This document shows positions 51,577 to 60,572 of a stretch of DNA of 64,000 bases, piece by piece (position 1 is the first letter of the stretch; the number at the start of each line of letters is the position of its first letter). Made by a program: the position numbers and the translations under genes. The DNA is taken from positions 1 through 64,000 of the forward strand of contig CAYTZH010000026.1 in NCBI GenBank assembly GCA_964442285.1, written 5' to 3'. The notes beneath the pieces were generated by a model. The model made no database searches, had not been told where the DNA came from, and saw nothing but the letters and a program-made list of their open reading frames with translations. The stretch comes from CAYTZH01 sp964442285. Lineage in GTDB: Bacteria; Myxococcota_A; UBA9160; JAFDET01.

Positions 51577-52451
51577 GTGAGGCGCCAGCGGGCGTCGAGG
51601 GGCTCGCCGTCGCCCTCGCGGGCGGCCTGGCCCTCGCGCTCGAGCTTCAGGAGGTGCGAGGTCACCGACAGGGCTGCCGCCCCGTGGAGGGCTTCGGGCA
51701 CGTCGGTGTAGACGTGCTTCACCACCGCCGCCACCGCGCAGGCCCCGAGCGCCGCGAGGGCGTCGAGGATCTGCCGCTCCCGTTCCAGCCGGTGGTCGAG
51801 GTACGCCTGGAGCTTGGCCATCCCGTCGGCGATGCAGGGGCCGTGGGCGGGGTAGATGCGGCCCGGCCGCTCGCGCTGCAGGCGCTCCAGGCTGGCCATG
51901 TAGTCCAGCAGGTCGCCGCCGCGGGAGGGGATCACCGTGGTGCCCACGCCGAGCACGTTGTCGCCGGAGAAGACGGCGCTCTCCTCCTCGAGGACGAAGC
52001 AGAGGTGGTCCGTGGCGTGTCCGGGGGTGTGGAGGGCGCGGAGGGTGGCGCCCTCGGTGGTGATCACGTCGCCGTCGGAGAGGGTCTCGAAGGCCATGCT
52101 GTCGCCGTCCATGCCGTCGGCGCTGAGCTTCGAGACCCGGAGCGGGCCGAAACGCTCGCGGATCGCGGCCACGCCGCCCAGGTGGTCCACGTGGCCGTGG
52201 GTGAGCACGATCTCCTGGAGCCCGTCGCAGCCGGCCCGTTGCAGCGCCTCCTCGAGGATCGGCAGGTAGGCCTCCACGCCCTGGCCGGTGTCGAGCAGGA
52301 TGCGGCGTCGGCCCGTCCCGACCAGGTAGGTGTTGGTGCCCGGACCGGTGAAGAGGCTCGGATTCTGGCCCAACGCCACCGTCACGCGCTCGGACCAGAC
52401 GGCCACGTCCGGCATCCGCAGTCCGATCATGGTGTTGGCTGCTTTCGGCAC
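51573..52451 (-). CDS. Metallo-beta-lactamase-fold hydrolase (LACTB2-like)
   Basis: A 292-residue hydrolase with the zinc motif THGHVDHLGG near residue 85, HTPGHATDHLCF near residue 140, FSGDNVLG, and the C-terminal HGP. The layout (GPGTNTYLVG at the start, a C-terminal winged-helix-like region) matches LACTB2-type RNases/hydrolases. The substrate is unknown. The GTG start follows GGGGAG and lies 13 bases after the pmbA stop. Confidence 0.87.
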   Translation of the reverse strand: MPKAANTMIGLRMPDVAVWSERVTVALGQNPSLFTGPGTNTYLVGTGRRRILLDTGQGVEAYLPILEEALQRAGCDGLQEIVLTHGHVDHLGGVAAIRERFGPLRVSKLSADGMDGDSMAFETLSDGDVITTEGATLRALHTPGHATDHLCFVLEEESAVFSGDNVLGVGTTVIPSRGGDLLDYMASLERLQRERPGRIYPAHGPCIADGMAKLQAYLDHRLERERQILDALAALGACAVAAVVKHVYTDVPEALHGAAALSVTSHLLKLEREGQAAREGDGEPLDARWRLT

Positions 52452-52464
52452 GGCTGCTCCCCGC

Positions 52465-53826
52465 CTACTCCCCGCCCACGGTCATGCGGCGCACCCGCAG
52501 GCTCGGCGTGGCCACCCGGCCCAGCCAGAGCAGGTCGTCGGCCACCGCGTCGACGTCGCGCAGGACGTCGCCCAGGTTCCCCGCGATGGTGATCTCCTCC
52601 ACGGGATGGGAGATCCGACCGCCCTCGATCCAGAGCCCGGCCGCGCCCCGGGAGAGGTCGCCGGTGACGGGGTTGAAGCCCTGGCCGAAGAGATAGGTGA
52701 CGAGCAGGCCGCGGGGGGTGTCGGCGACGAGCTCGTCCAGGCTCGACGAGCCGGGCTCGAGCCAGAGGTTGGTGGGAGCGGCACCGGGACCGCTGCCGAC
52801 GCCCCGGGCGGCGTTGCCCGTGGACGGCAGTCCGAGCTTGCGGCCCGCGTAGGTGTCGAGAATCCACGAGGCGAGCCGCCCCTGCTCCACGACGAGGTTG
52901 CGGCGGGTCGCGAGGCCCTCGCCGTCGAAGGGCTTGCTGCCCAGGCCCGCCGGCCGGCGGCCGTCGTCGACGATCGTCACCTGCTCGCTGCCGATGGGCT
53001 CGCCCATGCGCTTGGCCAGGAAGCTCGTGCCGCGGTAGACGGCGTAGCCGCTCACACAGCCCACCAGGTGCCCCAGCAGGCTGCGGGCGACGCTGGCCTC
53101 GAAGATCACCGGCACCTCGCAGGTGGCGATGCGACGGGCGCCGAGCCGGCGCAGGGCGCGCTCCGCGGCGCGGCGTCCCACCGCGGCCGGGTCATCGAGG
53201 GCGGACCAGTGGCGGGCGGCGCTCATCCACCAGTCCGTCTGCATGGCGCCGTCCTGGGCCACGACCGGCATGCAGGAGACGCCGTGGGAGGTGGCCTCGT
53301 AGCCGCCGAGGAAGCCGGCCGAGTTGCCGTAGGTGACGCGGCTGCGGGCCGAGTCGACCTCGGCCCCCTCGGAGTTCACCACCCGGGGGTCCGTCTCGCG
53401 AGCCGCGGCCTCGGCCGCGCGCGCGGCGTCGATGCGCGCCTCCAGCGAGACGGCGTCGCCCGGCGGATCGGCGAGGTCGAGGTTCGGGAGCGCCTCGGAG
53501 AAGTCGCCCTCGGGCAGGCCGGCCGTGGGGTCCGGTGCGGTGGCACGGGCGAGGGCCACGGTCTCGTCGGCCATGCGCTCCACCGCCTCCGGCGAGAGGT
53601 CGCTGGTGGAGGTGACGGCGGTCGAGCGCCCCTTCGCGCCGGAGATCAGCACCCGGATCCCCAGGGCGCGCTCCTGCGCCTGCTTGACGAAGTCCACCTC
53701 GTCGGCGCGGACGCGGACTTCGGTGGACGTGCTCTCGACGAGCAGGGCGTCCGCCTGGTGGGCGCCGCCGTTCCGGGCGCGGCCCAGCGCGCGCTCCACC
53801 ACGGCCCGCGGGTCCTCGGCGCTCAT
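52465..53826 (-). CDS. pmbA: TldE/PmbA subunit of the TldD/E protease
   Basis: A 453-residue inactive partner of TldD in the TldD/E metalloprotease, which cleaves unfolded peptides such as microcin precursors. It lacks HExxxH. Typical blocks are FDGEGLATRRNLVVEQGRLASWILDTYAGRKLGL, STGNA and the C-terminal strands. The ATG overlaps the tldD stop by four bases. Confidence 0.93.
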   Translation of the reverse strand: MSAEDPRAVVERALGRARNGGAHQADALLVESTSTEVRVRADEVDFVKQAQERALGIRVLISGAKGRSTAVTSTSDLSPEAVERMADETVALARATAPDPTAGLPEGDFSEALPNLDLADPPGDAVSLEARIDAARAAEAAARETDPRVVNSEGAEVDSARSRVTYGNSAGFLGGYEATSHGVSCMPVVAQDGAMQTDWWMSAARHWSALDDPAAVGRRAAERALRRLGARRIATCEVPVIFEASVARSLLGHLVGCVSGYAVYRGTSFLAKRMGEPIGSEQVTIVDDGRRPAGLGSKPFDGEGLATRRNLVVEQGRLASWILDTYAGRKLGLPSTGNAARGVGSGPGAAPTNLWLEPGSSSLDELVADTPRGLLVTYLFGQGFNPVTGDLSRGAAGLWIEGGRISHPVEEITIAGNLGDVLRDVDAVADDLLWLGRVATPSLRVRRMTVGGE

Positions 53827-55268
53827 CCCTCGGTGCCGCCCACGGTGATCTGGTCCACGCGGATCGTGGGCAGGCCCACGCCCACCGGGACGGTCTGCCC
53901 GTCCTTGCCGCAGGTTCCGATGCCCTCGTCCAGGGCGAGGTCGGCGCCGATCCGGGAGACCCGCGTGAGCACGTCGGGCCCGTTGCCCACCAGCGACGCC
54001 CCCTTCACCGGGGCGCCGATGCGGCCGTTCTCGATCTTGTAGGCCTCGTTGGCGGAGAACACGAACTTGCCGCTGGTGATGTCCACCTGGCCGCCGGCGA
54101 ACGAGACCGCGTAGAGGCCGCGGTCCACCGAGCGCACGATCTCCTCCGGGTCCTCCTCTCCGGCCAGCATGAACGTGTTGGTCATCCGCGGCATGGGCAG
54201 GTGGGCGTAGCTCTCGCGCCGGCCGTTGCCGGTGGGCTCCATGCCCATCAGCCGGGCGTTGAGGCGGTCCTGGAGGAAGCTCGTGAGGATGCCGTCCTCG
54301 ATCAGCACGTTGCGGCGGGTGGGGGTGCCCTCGTCGTCGACGTTGAGGGAGCCGCGCCGGCCCGGCAGGGTGCCGTCGTCGACCACGGTGACGCCCGGCG
54401 CCGCCACCCGCCGGCCGAGCCGGTCGCTGAAGGCCGAGGTGCCCTTGCGGTTGAAGTCGCCCTCGAGCCCGTGGCCCACCGCTTCGTGCAGCAGCACGCC
54501 CGGCCAGCCGGGACCGAGCACCACGTCCAGGGTGCCGGCGGGACAGGGCTCGGCCTCGAGCTGCAGCAGCGCCACCCGGACCGCCTCCTCCACCCGCCGC
54601 TTCCACTGCCCGGGCTCCATCAGGCGCGCCAGCTCGAAGCGCCCGCCCGCGCCCTCGTAGCTGGCCTCCCGGCGCCCGGTCCTCGGGTCCGCGGCGACGA
54701 CCTGGACGTTGAGCCGGACCAGGGGCTGGACGTCGCCCACGAGGGTGCCGTCGCTGGCGGCGACCATCACGTGCCGCTGCTGGGTGAGCACGCTCGCCAT
54801 GACCTGGTCGACCCGGGGGTCGAGGCTGCGGGCGTACGCGTCGATGGCGCCGAGCAGGTCGACCTTCTCGCCGGTGGGGACGTCGGTGGGCGCCGTCGCC
54901 ACGGGATAGAGGTCGCGCGCCGGCGCGGGCACGCCGCCCAGCGCCACCGGGCCGGCGCTCCCGCTGTGCTCGGAGACCGCCCGGGCGCTGCCGGCCGCGA
55001 GGCGCATGCTCTCCACGGTGATGTCGTCGGAGTGGGCGTAGCCCTGGCGCGATCCCGACTGCACGCGCACGCCGACGCCCTGGTCGAGGTGCCGGTCCCC
55101 GGACTTGACAAGGCCCTCCTCGAGGGAGACCGAGTCTCGCGTCGTGTACTCGAAGAACAGGTCGGCGTGCTCCGCGCGGCGCTCTAGGGCCGCGTCCAGG
55201 GCATCGCCCAGGCTCTGCTCGTCGACCCCGAAGCGATCGCGGAAGAAGCCGACGGCCGAAGCGCTCAT
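53823..55268 (-). CDS. tldD: TldD metalloprotease subunit
   Basis: The 481-residue catalytic subunit of TldD/E. The zinc motif HEAVGH (HExxxH) lies in LLHEAVGHGLEGDF near residue 258. The third-ligand region GTCGKDGQ is near the C-terminus, and RRNVLIEDGILTSFLQDRLNARLMG is conserved. Its ATG overlaps the HAD gene stop by four bases. Confidence 0.94.
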   Translation of the reverse strand: MSASAVGFFRDRFGVDEQSLGDALDAALERRAEHADLFFEYTTRDSVSLEEGLVKSGDRHLDQGVGVRVQSGSRQGYAHSDDITVESMRLAAGSARAVSEHSGSAGPVALGGVPAPARDLYPVATAPTDVPTGEKVDLLGAIDAYARSLDPRVDQVMASVLTQQRHVMVAASDGTLVGDVQPLVRLNVQVVAADPRTGRREASYEGAGGRFELARLMEPGQWKRRVEEAVRVALLQLEAEPCPAGTLDVVLGPGWPGVLLHEAVGHGLEGDFNRKGTSAFSDRLGRRVAAPGVTVVDDGTLPGRRGSLNVDDEGTPTRRNVLIEDGILTSFLQDRLNARLMGMEPTGNGRRESYAHLPMPRMTNTFMLAGEEDPEEIVRSVDRGLYAVSFAGGQVDITSGKFVFSANEAYKIENGRIGAPVKGASLVGNGPDVLTRVSRIGADLALDEGIGTCGKDGQTVPVGVGLPTIRVDQITVGGTEG

Positions 55269-56020
55269 GATCCCTCCTCCCGATCCGACTGCTCCACGTG
55301 CGCGGCTCCCTCTCCGACGTCGGCGAGGGGGCGCCCCTGGATCCGGCCCGGCAGGTCGGCGAGCGTAGCAATCCCCCCGGCGTCGACCGGGACGAGGCCC
55401 GCGGCGCGGGCACCGGCCAGGTCCTCCTGCGGGCGGTCGCCGACGTAGGCGCACGCCCCGGCCTCGACGCCGAGCCGCGCGAGGGCGAGGCGGAAGATCG
55501 CCGGGTCGGGCTTCGCGGGGCCCGCGTCCGCGGCCAGGACGACCACGTCCAGGAGCGCGCCCAGCCCGTGGCCCTCCAGGATTCCCGGCAGCCGGCCGTC
55601 GAAGTTGGAGACGACCCCCGTGCGCAGGCCCCGCCGGCGGAGACCCGCGAGCGCCTCCCGCACCCCCGGGCGCAGCCGCCAGGCCCGGGCCGCGGCGTAA
55701 TGGTCCCAGAGAGTCTCGAAGCAGGCGTCGACGTCCGGGAGCAGGCAATCGCTGTCGGCGGCCCGGAAGACCTCGCGGACCCGCTCTCGCCACCAGTCGC
55801 GCTCCCGCGCGGGTCGCTCCGGGAACGGGACCTCCGGGAAGGCCATCGCCGGGGCGCGGGCCAGCACGCGCGCGAAGGCGTCGCCCAGGCGCCAGGCGGA
55901 GAGCGCCACCCCCTGGACGGCGGCCGCCCGGGCGTAGGTCTCGCCTACGGGCTCGGCCGGATCGATCAGAGTCCCCGCCGCGTCGAAGAGCACCGCTCGG
56001 AGCGGGCGCCGGTCCGCCAC
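55265..56020 (-). CDS. HAD-family hydrolase
   Basis: A 251-residue HAD phosphatase. Motif I is DAAGTL in VLFDAAGTLIDP near residue 12, motif II is VVSNFDGR, motif III includes KPDPAIF, and motif IV is YVGDRPQEDLAGA. In motif I the second Asp, which is the general acid in phosphatases, is replaced by Ala, so the activity may be altered. GTG 56020 is the only start that puts motif I at the usual place. Confidence 0.87.
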   Translation of the reverse strand: MADRRPLRAVLFDAAGTLIDPAEPVGETYARAAAVQGVALSAWRLGDAFARVLARAPAMAFPEVPFPERPARERDWWRERVREVFRAADSDCLLPDVDACFETLWDHYAAARAWRLRPGVREALAGLRRRGLRTGVVSNFDGRLPGILEGHGLGALLDVVVLAADAGPAKPDPAIFRLALARLGVEAGACAYVGDRPQEDLAGARAAGLVPVDAGGIATLADLPGRIQGRPLADVGEGAAHVEQSDREEGS

Positions 56021-56041
56021 CTCCAGAACGTACCCGACGCC

Positions 56042-56119
56042 GCCCCCTCGCGGCGGACCCCGGGGACGCGCCCCCGCGGCGGACCCGGGGACGCGCCCCC
56101 GCGGCGGACCCGGGGACGC
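56042..56119. repeat. 25-bp tandem repeat, two exact copies and one degenerate
   Basis: Units at 56070-56094 and 56095-56119 are identical; the preceding 28 bases are a diverged copy with the same GCGGCGGACC core. They fill most of the 120-base divergent gap between the HAD gene and the glycosyltransferase gene, where promoters should lie. Confidence 0.8.
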
Positions 56120-56141
56120 GCGATGTGGTAGGAAACGGGCC

Positions 56142-57986
56142 GTGTTCCCGGTGGATCCGGCGGCGCTCGGCTGCGTGCTGATGGCGGCGGCGGCGAGCCT
56201 CGGTGCGGTGCTCGCGGCCCGGCGCGAGCACTGGTCGTGGGCCGTCGCGCTGGCGGTGCTGGCGGCGGCGGCGCTCCACGGCAACCTCGTCTGGCACCAC
56301 TGGCTCTCGCCCTGGGACGAGCGCGCCCACGCGCTGGTGGCGCGCAACCTGTTGGACCACCCGCTGCTGCCGACCCTCGTGGAGTGGCCCCTCGAGGACG
56401 CGCCGCCCGAGAAGTGGCTCCACACCCGGATCTGGCTGCACAAGCCCCCGTTCGCGCTCTGGCTCATGGCCGGCGCGATGTCGCTTCTCGGTGTCGGCGA
56501 GGTGGCGCTGCGGGTGCCGAGCTGGCTGCTCGGCAGCCTCTCCCCGGCGCTCACCTGGGGCGTGGCGCGGCGCTTCCTCGACCGGCCCAGCGCCCTGGCC
56601 GCCGCGCTCTTCCACGTCTGGCACGGGCGCAGCGGCGAGGTCATCGGCGGGCTGCGCACCACGGACCACGTGGATGCCGTGTTCTGGCCGCTGGCCTGGG
56701 GGGGTGTGCTCGCCGCCCTGGTGGCGGCCGACGCGGCCGGGGCCGGGCAGCGGCGGCGCACGGTGGTGGCGACCGCCGCCACGGGAGGCCTGCTGGGCCT
56801 GGCGTTCCTGACCAAGGACGCGCCCGCGCTGGTGATCGCCGGCGTGTTCGGGCTGCGCCTGCTCCAGACGACCCCCGCGTGGGGGGCGCGCCTGGGACTG
56901 CCCCTGGCCAGCCTGGCCCTGGCCGCGCTGCCCGTGGCGGCCTGGCGGCTCTACACGGCCAGCGCCTTCCCCGAGGCCGCGGCGGCCGCCGCCGCACGCG
57001 CCTGGCTGCGCTGGCGGATGCCGGTCGAGGGACACGGCGGTCCCTGGTGGTACCACCTGGACCGCGTGCCCACCGACTTCGGCTGGGGCACCGCGCTGGC
57101 GCTGGCGGCCTTCGGCGGCGTGGCGCTCTGGCGGCGGCGGGACTGGCTGCCCCTGGTCGGCTGGTGGGTCGCCGTGTACGGCGCGTTCGCGGCGGCCGCC
57201 ACCAAGCTCGAGGGCTACGTCTTCCTGGCCGCTCCGGTGGCCTTCTGCGCCTGTGGCTGGCTGGTGGTCTCGGGCTGGCGCGCGGCCGCGTCGCTGCGCG
57301 CGCGGCCGGGGCCCCGAGCCGCGGCGCTCGCCGCCGCAGCGTTCCTGGTGGTCGCGACCTACGCGCCCCAGGCGCTCGAGTCGCAGCGCATCACCAACCC
57401 GCGCCCCCGGCGCATGGTCTGGGCGGAGGAGCTGCGCCACCTGGCGCGGGAGGTGGAAGGTCTGCCGCCGGGCCGCTGGGTCGTGCTCAACGTGGCCACG
57501 CCGGTGGAGGCCATGTTCTACGGGCGCTTCACCGCCGAAGGCGGCCGGCCCCTGCGCAAGGACCTCCGCAACGCCGAGGCCCGCGGCCTGCGCGTGGCGG
57601 TGTATGGCGACCCGGGAGATCCGGAGCTGGCCTGGCTGCGCGAGCGGGGGATCCCCTTCCTGACGCCCGACCCGCGGGTGGACGAGGAGCGGCGCCTGGC
57701 GGCGCTGCTGGCCTCGCTGGGGGAGGGACGGGTGGCCGTCTTCGGCGCCCGCGACCCGACCCAGCTCGAGGCCTACCTGGATCAGCGTCAGCTCCGGGTC
57801 GACGTGAGCCCCACGCTCCCCGCCGCCGACGATCGCTTCACCCGCAAGGCGCTGCGACGCGGCGCCCGCGGTGTGCTCCTGGTGGGGCGCCGACCGCCGC
57901 CCCGCGCCGCCCTGGAGGCCTTCCCCGGCCTCCAGCTCTTCGAGGCGCCGGGTCTCGCGCTCGAGCCGCCGGGCGGCGCACGCTGA
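56142..57986 (+). CDS. ArnT/PMT-type GT-C glycosyltransferase
   Basis: A 614-residue membrane protein with about 12 hydrophobic segments in the first 420 residues and a soluble C-terminal part. The catalytic acidic pair lies in the first loop (SPWDERAHA near residue 56), and WLHKPPFALWL matches the HKPP motif of ArnT-like enzymes. Such enzymes move a sugar from a polyprenyl phosphate to lipid A, lipids or proteins. The GTG start is the first codon after the repeat. The acceptor is unknown. Confidence 0.85.
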   Translation: MFPVDPAALGCVLMAAAASLGAVLAARREHWSWAVALAVLAAAALHGNLVWHHWLSPWDERAHALVARNLLDHPLLPTLVEWPLEDAPPEKWLHTRIWLHKPPFALWLMAGAMSLLGVGEVALRVPSWLLGSLSPALTWGVARRFLDRPSALAAALFHVWHGRSGEVIGGLRTTDHVDAVFWPLAWGGVLAALVAADAAGAGQRRRTVVATAATGGLLGLAFLTKDAPALVIAGVFGLRLLQTTPAWGARLGLPLASLALAALPVAAWRLYTASAFPEAAAAAAARAWLRWRMPVEGHGGPWWYHLDRVPTDFGWGTALALAAFGGVALWRRRDWLPLVGWWVAVYGAFAAAATKLEGYVFLAAPVAFCACGWLVVSGWRAAASLRARPGPRAAALAAAAFLVVATYAPQALESQRITNPRPRRMVWAEELRHLAREVEGLPPGRWVVLNVATPVEAMFYGRFTAEGGRPLRKDLRNAEARGLRVAVYGDPGDPELAWLRERGIPFLTPDPRVDEERRLAALLASLGEGRVAVFGARDPTQLEAYLDQRQLRVDVSPTLPAADDRFTRKALRRGARGVLLVGRRPPPRAALEAFPGLQLFEAPGLALEPPGGAR

Positions 57987-58028
57987 GCCCATCTCAAGGC
58001 GCTCTCGGCGCGGGCCGATGTTCTCGAG

Positions 58029-58754
58029 ATGGAGGTGCTCCTCGGCGCAGGCATGATCTTCATGCTTGGCGTGGACCTGGTCGTCGGGGTTCGCCTGCTG
58101 CTGCTGGCCCGCCGCACCCGGGCCCTTCCCGAGCTCGCCTTCGGCAGCGCCTTCGTCCTGCTCGGCGCCGTGGGGTACCCGCTGGCCACCGCGGCCCGGC
58201 GTATCGCCGTCGACGCACCCGGCCTGGGCGGCTCCTTGCTGCTCGCGGCCCTCGCCGCCCAGAACCTGGCCTGCGGCGCCATCTATCTGGCGAACGTCCG
58301 GGTGTTCCGCCCCGCGGCGGCCGGCGCGCGGATCGGATCCGCCCTGGCCTGGAGCGCGCTCGTGCTCTCGTGGGGGGGCCAGGCCTGGACCGGCCAGGCA
58401 GACGGCGGCGTGGCCTACACGATCGGCTTGACCGCGCGCGGGGGGGCCTTCGTCTGGGGCGCCGTCGAATCACTGGGCTACTACCGACGCCTGCGTCGCC
58501 GCCTGGCTCTCGGACTCGCGGATCCCCTGGTGACCGACCGCTTCCGGCTCTGGGGCATTGCCAACGCGGCGATCGCCGCGGCCTTCCTGGTCTTCCTGGC
58601 GGGACGCGTGGTGACCGCGGGCGGTCCGCAGCCTCCGCTCGTGATGCTGCTGACCTCGGCCGTCGGCGTCGTCGCCGGGGCCACGATCTGGCTGGCCTTC
58701 GTGCCGCCGGCGGCCTACGCGCGCCGCGTCAGGGCTTCCTTCCAGGCCCGCTGA
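58029..58754 (+). CDS. Seven-helix membrane protein of unknown function
   Basis: A 241-residue protein with about seven hydrophobic helices (AGMIFMLGVDLVVGVRLLLL, FGSAFVLLGAVGYPLA, GSLLLAALAAQNLACGAIYL and four more). I know no named family with these features. There is no retinal-binding lysine motif in the last helix. It lies 42 bases after the glycosyltransferase gene and ends 26 bases inside the convergent methyltransferase gene. Confidence 0.7.
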   Translation: MEVLLGAGMIFMLGVDLVVGVRLLLLARRTRALPELAFGSAFVLLGAVGYPLATAARRIAVDAPGLGGSLLLAALAAQNLACGAIYLANVRVFRPAAAGARIGSALAWSALVLSWGGQAWTGQADGGVAYTIGLTARGGAFVWGAVESLGYYRRLRRRLALGLADPLVTDRFRLWGIANAAIAAAFLVFLAGRVVTAGGPQPPLVMLLTSAVGVVAGATIWLAFVPPAAYARRVRASFQAR

Positions 58755-59700
58755 CTTCGGGCTTTCGCCCGGAGGCGATGAAGGTCGCGGGGAGGTCGCG
58801 GCCGCGGCCGGGCGGGTCCGAGCGCTCGATGCGCAGGGCGTCGAGGCCCGCGCGGTCGAGCCAGCCGACCACGTCGTCGATCGGGAAGCCCAGCCACTGC
58901 ACACCGAGCTCCTCGCGCATCCAGTCCCGGTCGTGCTGCTCGAAGTCCACCACCACCACCAGGCCCCCTGGCTTCACCACCCGCGCCATCTCCGCGAGGG
59001 CGTCGGAGGGCGACGCCAGGTAGTGGAGCACCATGTGCGCGAAGGCCGCATCGACCGTGTCCGTCTCCAGCGGGAGGTCGGCCGCATCTCCGCGGCGCAG
59101 CTCCACGCCCGGGATCCCGGCGCCCTCGAGCTTGGCGCGCGCGGCGTCGAGCATGTTCGGCGAGCGGTCGATGGCGACCACCTCCAGCCCGAGCCGGGCC
59201 AGCTCCAGGGCGAGCACCCCCGTGCCCGTGCCCACGTCGCAGACCCGCAGGCCCGGCGGCACCAGGCGCGAGATCGCCCGCGCCCGCAGCGCCTCGTCGT
59301 TGAAGACCTTGCGCAGGGCGTCCCACTCGGGGCCCAGGCTGTCGAACCAGCTCTCGGTGCGGGCGGCCCGGACCGACAGCACCCGCGCCAGCTCGGCGAG
59401 GTCGCGCTCGCCCACGGGCTCGCGCGCCCACTCCCGACGAGCGAGCTGCCAGGCGTCCAGCCACAGCGCGTCCTCGGGAACGGGGAAGCGGTAGTACACC
59501 CAGGTGCCGTCCCGGCGGTCGCGCAGCAGCCCCGCGTCGCGCAGGATGGCCAGGTGCCGCGACACGCTCGACTGGGCCATGTCGAGCACCTGGGTCAGCT
59601 CCTGGACCGCGAGCTCCTCGCGTTCGAGCAGGGCGAGCAGACGGACGCGGGTGGAGTCGGCAAGGGTCTTGAAGACCCGCTGCAGGGTATCGGCGCCCAC
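58729..59700 (-). CDS. ArsR-type regulator fused to SAM methyltransferase
   Basis: A 323-residue fusion. Residues 1-90 form an ArsR/SmtB winged helix (FKTLADSTRVRLLALLEREELAVQELTQVLDMAQSSVSRHL in pieces), with no cysteine metal site. Residues about 130-300 form a class I methyltransferase: VCDVGTGTGVLALELAR binds SAM, then DAAFAHMVLHYL. Such fusions are known near methionine-cycle genes, but none lies here. GTG 59700 begins five bases after the gspN stop. Confidence 0.88.
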   Translation of the reverse strand: MGADTLQRVFKTLADSTRVRLLALLEREELAVQELTQVLDMAQSSVSRHLAILRDAGLLRDRRDGTWVYYRFPVPEDALWLDAWQLARREWAREPVGERDLAELARVLSVRAARTESWFDSLGPEWDALRKVFNDEALRARAISRLVPPGLRVCDVGTGTGVLALELARLGLEVVAIDRSPNMLDAARAKLEGAGIPGVELRRGDAADLPLETDTVDAAFAHMVLHYLASPSDALAEMARVVKPGGLVVVVDFEQHDRDWMREELGVQWLGFPIDDVVGWLDRAGLDALRIERSDPPGRGRDLPATFIASGRKPEVSGPGRKP

Positions 59701-59705
59701 GCGGA

Positions 59706-60572
59706 TCAGCGTACCTGGGGTCGCCCCACGGTGCCGCCGACCCGGGCCTGGGTGGCGCCGTTGCGGTCGAGCCTCACCCCGAGCCCCTGGATCATCGGGC
59801 GGAAGCTCGGCTCCCGCACCTCGATGCGCAGGGCCAGGTCGAGGGGCGCGCGGTCGAAGATCGGGCTGGCGCCGACGGTGCCCTCGCCGCTCACGCTGAG
59901 CATCGGCCCTTCGAGGCTGAAGCGTTCGATCCGGACCCGGGGGTCCGTGCCGAGCTCCACGTCGGCCTGGAGCTCGGCGAAGGGCAGGGCGAGGGGCATG
60001 CCGGGCAGCCCCAGGGAGCCGTCGACCGCGAACAGGTCGAGGCGGCCCTCGGGTCCGGCGTCGCCGAACTCGATGTCCACGTCGCCGGTGACGACGCCGT
60101 CGAGCTGGAGCTGGCCGAGCAGGTCGCGGAGCGGGAGCTGCGCCAGTGCGAGGTCCGCCACGTCGCCGTCGAAGCCGGGGGCGTCGCCGAGGGTCGCGGT
60201 GCCCTTCACCCGGCCGAGCTCGTCGCCCGACACATCCAGGGCCACGGCCGGATCGCCGGTGAGCCAGCCGAGCGACCAGGCCGGACGCAGGCGTGCCCGG
60301 TCGAGCCGGAGCGCGCCCCCGTCGCGCAGGTGCGCCACCACGGTCCTGGCGCGCAGCCCCGGACCGAGCAGCGAGGGCGCGGGCTCCAGGGCGCCGATCT
60401 CCACCCGCGCGCCGGTGGCGTTGCCCACCTGCACCGCCAGCTGATCCCGCAGCCGGTCGTAGGGGAAGCCCATGTACACGAAGAAGACGACGAGCAGCAG
60501 CCCCACGACCGGCGTCCCGATCCACAGGAGCGGTCGCGGCAGGGGGCCCGGGTCGCCGGCCAGTCCGCTCAC
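59706..60572 (-). CDS. gspN: Type II secretion system protein GspN
   Basis: A 288-residue GspN: one N-terminal membrane helix (LLWIGTPVVGLLLVVFFVYM) and a beta-rich AsmA-like periplasmic part with repeated strands (VSGEGTVGAS, RIERFSLEGPML). GspN is an accessory part of the T2SS. The GTG overlaps the gspM stop by four bases, and it ends the gspK-L-M-N run. Confidence 0.85.
   Translation of the reverse strand: MSGLAGDPGPLPRPLLWIGTPVVGLLLVVFFVYMGFPYDRLRDQLAVQVGNATGARVEIGALEPAPSLLGPGLRARTVVAHLRDGGALRLDRARLRPAWSLGWLTGDPAVALDVSGDELGRVKGTATLGDAPGFDGDVADLALAQLPLRDLLGQLQLDGVVTGDVDIEFGDAGPEGRLDLFAVDGSLGLPGMPLALPFAELQADVELGTDPRVRIERFSLEGPMLSVSGEGTVGASPIFDRAPLDLALRIEVREPSFRPMIQGLGVRLDRNGATQARVGGTVGRPQVR

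Noticed and set aside
50821..56119. Tandem repeats as possible CRISPR arrays
   Set aside because: The 12-bp units are coding and adjacent without spacers; the 25-bp units are also directly adjacent. No cas gene is present.
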